Assembly (NCBI GenBank): GCA_039028315.1
Contig: JBCCIH010000154.1
Span: 1 to 6,139 of the forward strand
Source: Thermodesulfobacteriota bacterium
GTDB taxonomy: Bacteria; Desulfobacterota_D; UBA1144; Nemesobacterales; UBA2774
Reading direction: 5' to 3'
Length of the DNA stretch: 6,139 nucleotides
Position numbers and translations under genes: made by a program. Below, piece by piece: positions 5,306 through 6,139 of the stretch (within the stretch, counting starts at the first letter, position 1; each line of letters begins with the position of its first letter). Below the pieces are notes generated by a model, which saw only the letters and a program-made list of their open reading frames with translations, was not told the DNA's origin and searched no databases.

Positions 5306-5335
5306 ATAGTATTTTGATAAAATGGCGCGTGTCAA
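5306..5335 (-). promoter_or_regulatory. bamD promoter, leaderless geometry
   Basis: On the minus strand a perfect TTGACA (5330-5335) lies 18 bp from TACTAT (5306-5311), a 4/6 -10 that keeps the key T, A and final T. Eight bases separate this -10 from the ATG at 5297, so transcription should start at or within a couple of bases of the start codon. The intervening bases (TTTCACTTA before the ATG) contain no Shine-Dalgarno. The whole promoter fits into the 41-bp gap after the alanine dehydrogenase stop. Confidence 0.55.
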
Positions 5336-5338
5336 GTT

Positions 5339-6139
5339 TTAATTCTTTATGTTAATTAGGAGTTTGCCCTTGTCTATATTAATCCCCTTATAAAGTGATG
5401 GGTCATCATCAATTTTCCCATCAGCGACTATAAGCACATAGGGCAGTATTGCATTTGAGAGTGAGTAAGTTGAAGTTGTTGATACTAAGGAAGGCATATT
5501 GGTAACGCAGTAATGTAAGATGCCGTTATTATTATAAATTGGCTTGTCGTGAGTAGTTGGTTTACTGGTTACAGAGCACCCTCCTTGATCGATTGCTACA
5601 TCAACAAACAGGCTTCCGGGCTCCATTGAAGAAATCATTTCTCTGCTTATAACTTTAGGCGCTTCCGCTCCAGTTACGAGCACGGCCCCCACAACTAAGT
5701 CAGAATTTTTAAGCTCCTCTGCAATAAGGTCTGGATAAGAAGGCAGTGTTTTTACCTTGCCGCCAAATTTATCATAGTAAAATTCAAGCACGTCGCCCTT
5801 AATATCAATAACGGTGACATCGGCGCCAAGACCAAGCGCTGATAGGATAGCGTTGTATCCAACAACGCCGCCGCCGATGACAGTCACTCTGCCATTTCTC
5901 ACGCCCGCAGCTCCGCTAAGAAGAACTCCCTTACCTCCTTTAGATTTTTGAAGGAAATGAACACCGACTTGAACGGACAATCTTCCTGCGATTCTACTCA
6001 TAGGCATGAGAAGTGGAAGAGATCCGTCTTCAAGCTCAACAGTTTCAAATGCGATAGCGCGGCACCCGCTTTTCTTGAGCGCACTTATTAGTTTTTTGTC
6101 TGCCGCTATGTGTAAGTAGCCGAAAATAATATGATTTTC
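5339..6139 (-). CDS. ald: Alanine dehydrogenase, C-terminal 266 residues
   Basis: Ald catalyses the reversible NAD-dependent conversion of L-alanine to pyruvate and ammonia in the cytosol. The reading frame is open to the right window edge, so the true start and roughly the first 90-100 residues lie outside; the Met codon at 6007 is internal. The fragment begins with GYLHIAADKKL (fragment residues 7-17), whose H10 matches the catalytic His of the family (His96 in the mycobacterial enzyme). FETVELEDGSLPLL (31-44) and PMSRIAGRLSVQVG (46-59) follow. The Rossmann loop is VTVIGGGVVGYNA (85-97), ending at Asp112, which would hold the NAD ribose. VDVAIDQGGCS (179-189) contains the second catalytic residue D184, and PTTHDKPIY plus HYCVTNMPS close the active site. 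The last residues after LPYV (232-235) are somewhat shorter than usual. bamD follows on the same strand, but probably from its own promoter. Confidence 0.96.
   Translation of the reverse strand, partial: ENHIIFGYLHIAADKKLISALKKSGCRAIAFETVELEDGSLPLLMPMSRIAGRLSVQVGVHFLQKSKGGKGVLLSGAAGVRNGRVTVIGGGVVGYNAILSALGLGADVTVIDIKGDVLEFYYDKFGGKVKTLPSYPDLIAEELKNSDLVVGAVLVTGAEAPKVISREMISSMEPGSLFVDVAIDQGGCSVTSKPTTHDKPIYNNNGILHYCVTNMPSLVSTTSTYSLSNAILPYVLIVADGKIDDDPSLYKGINIDKGKLLINIKN

Noticed and set aside
5339..6007. Start of alanine dehydrogenase at the Met codon at 6007
   Set aside because: The frame stays open upstream to the window edge and encodes conserved family sequence with the catalytic His, so this Met is internal.

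Overview
The window is AT-rich (roughly 40% GC by eye) chromosomal DNA from a Gram-negative, diderm bacterium. The diderm call rests on a BamD outer-membrane assembly lipoprotein and a second small lipoprotein. Both have a Gly after the lipobox Cys, as expected for outer-membrane sorting. The DksA at 3618-3980 resembles the form common in Desulfobacterota-type lineages. The partial transporter at the left edge is very close to the Aquifex LeuT. An uncultured Desulfobacterota- or Dadabacteria-like organism would fit, but this is only an impression. There are no phage, insertion-sequence, CRISPR, tRNA or rRNA signals.

Layout, left to right: (i) 1-747, minus strand, N-terminal 249 residues of a LeuT-type sodium:amino-acid symporter that runs off the left edge. 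(ii) 748-1060, a 313-base divergent regulatory region with a Fur-box-like palindrome, a sigma70-type promoter and a structured leader of about 160 nt carrying two perfect hairpins. (iii) 1061-1453, plus strand, a DksA/TraR-type zinc-finger protein with a lysine-rich tail. (iv) 2553-3455 and 1450-2493, minus strand, a probable prmA-mtnA operon. Its last stop codon shares a TTAA with the stop of the convergent zinc-finger gene. (v) 3618-3980, plus strand, a second, canonical DksA, driven by a near-consensus promoter placed so close to the ATG that the mRNA should be leaderless. (vi) 5339-6139, 4455-5297 and 4003-4458, minus strand: alanine dehydrogenase (5' end off the right edge), bamD and an NTF2-like lipoprotein. 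The last two overlap by ATGA. bamD has its own promoter, again with leaderless geometry.

Functionally, the window holds amino-acid handling (LeuT-like uptake, alanine dehydrogenase, methionine salvage by MtnA), ribosome modification (PrmA), two candidate RNA-polymerase secondary-channel regulators of the stringent-response type, and outer-membrane biogenesis. Each DksA-family gene is a lone plus-strand unit running head-on into a minus-strand operon, and I see no intrinsic terminator at either convergent junction.

There is no clear new multi-gene system. The observations most worth following are the two leaderless-type promoters with identical spacing, the structured and possibly switchable leader of the first DksA-like gene, the two-DksA arrangement, and the lipoprotein translationally coupled to bamD.
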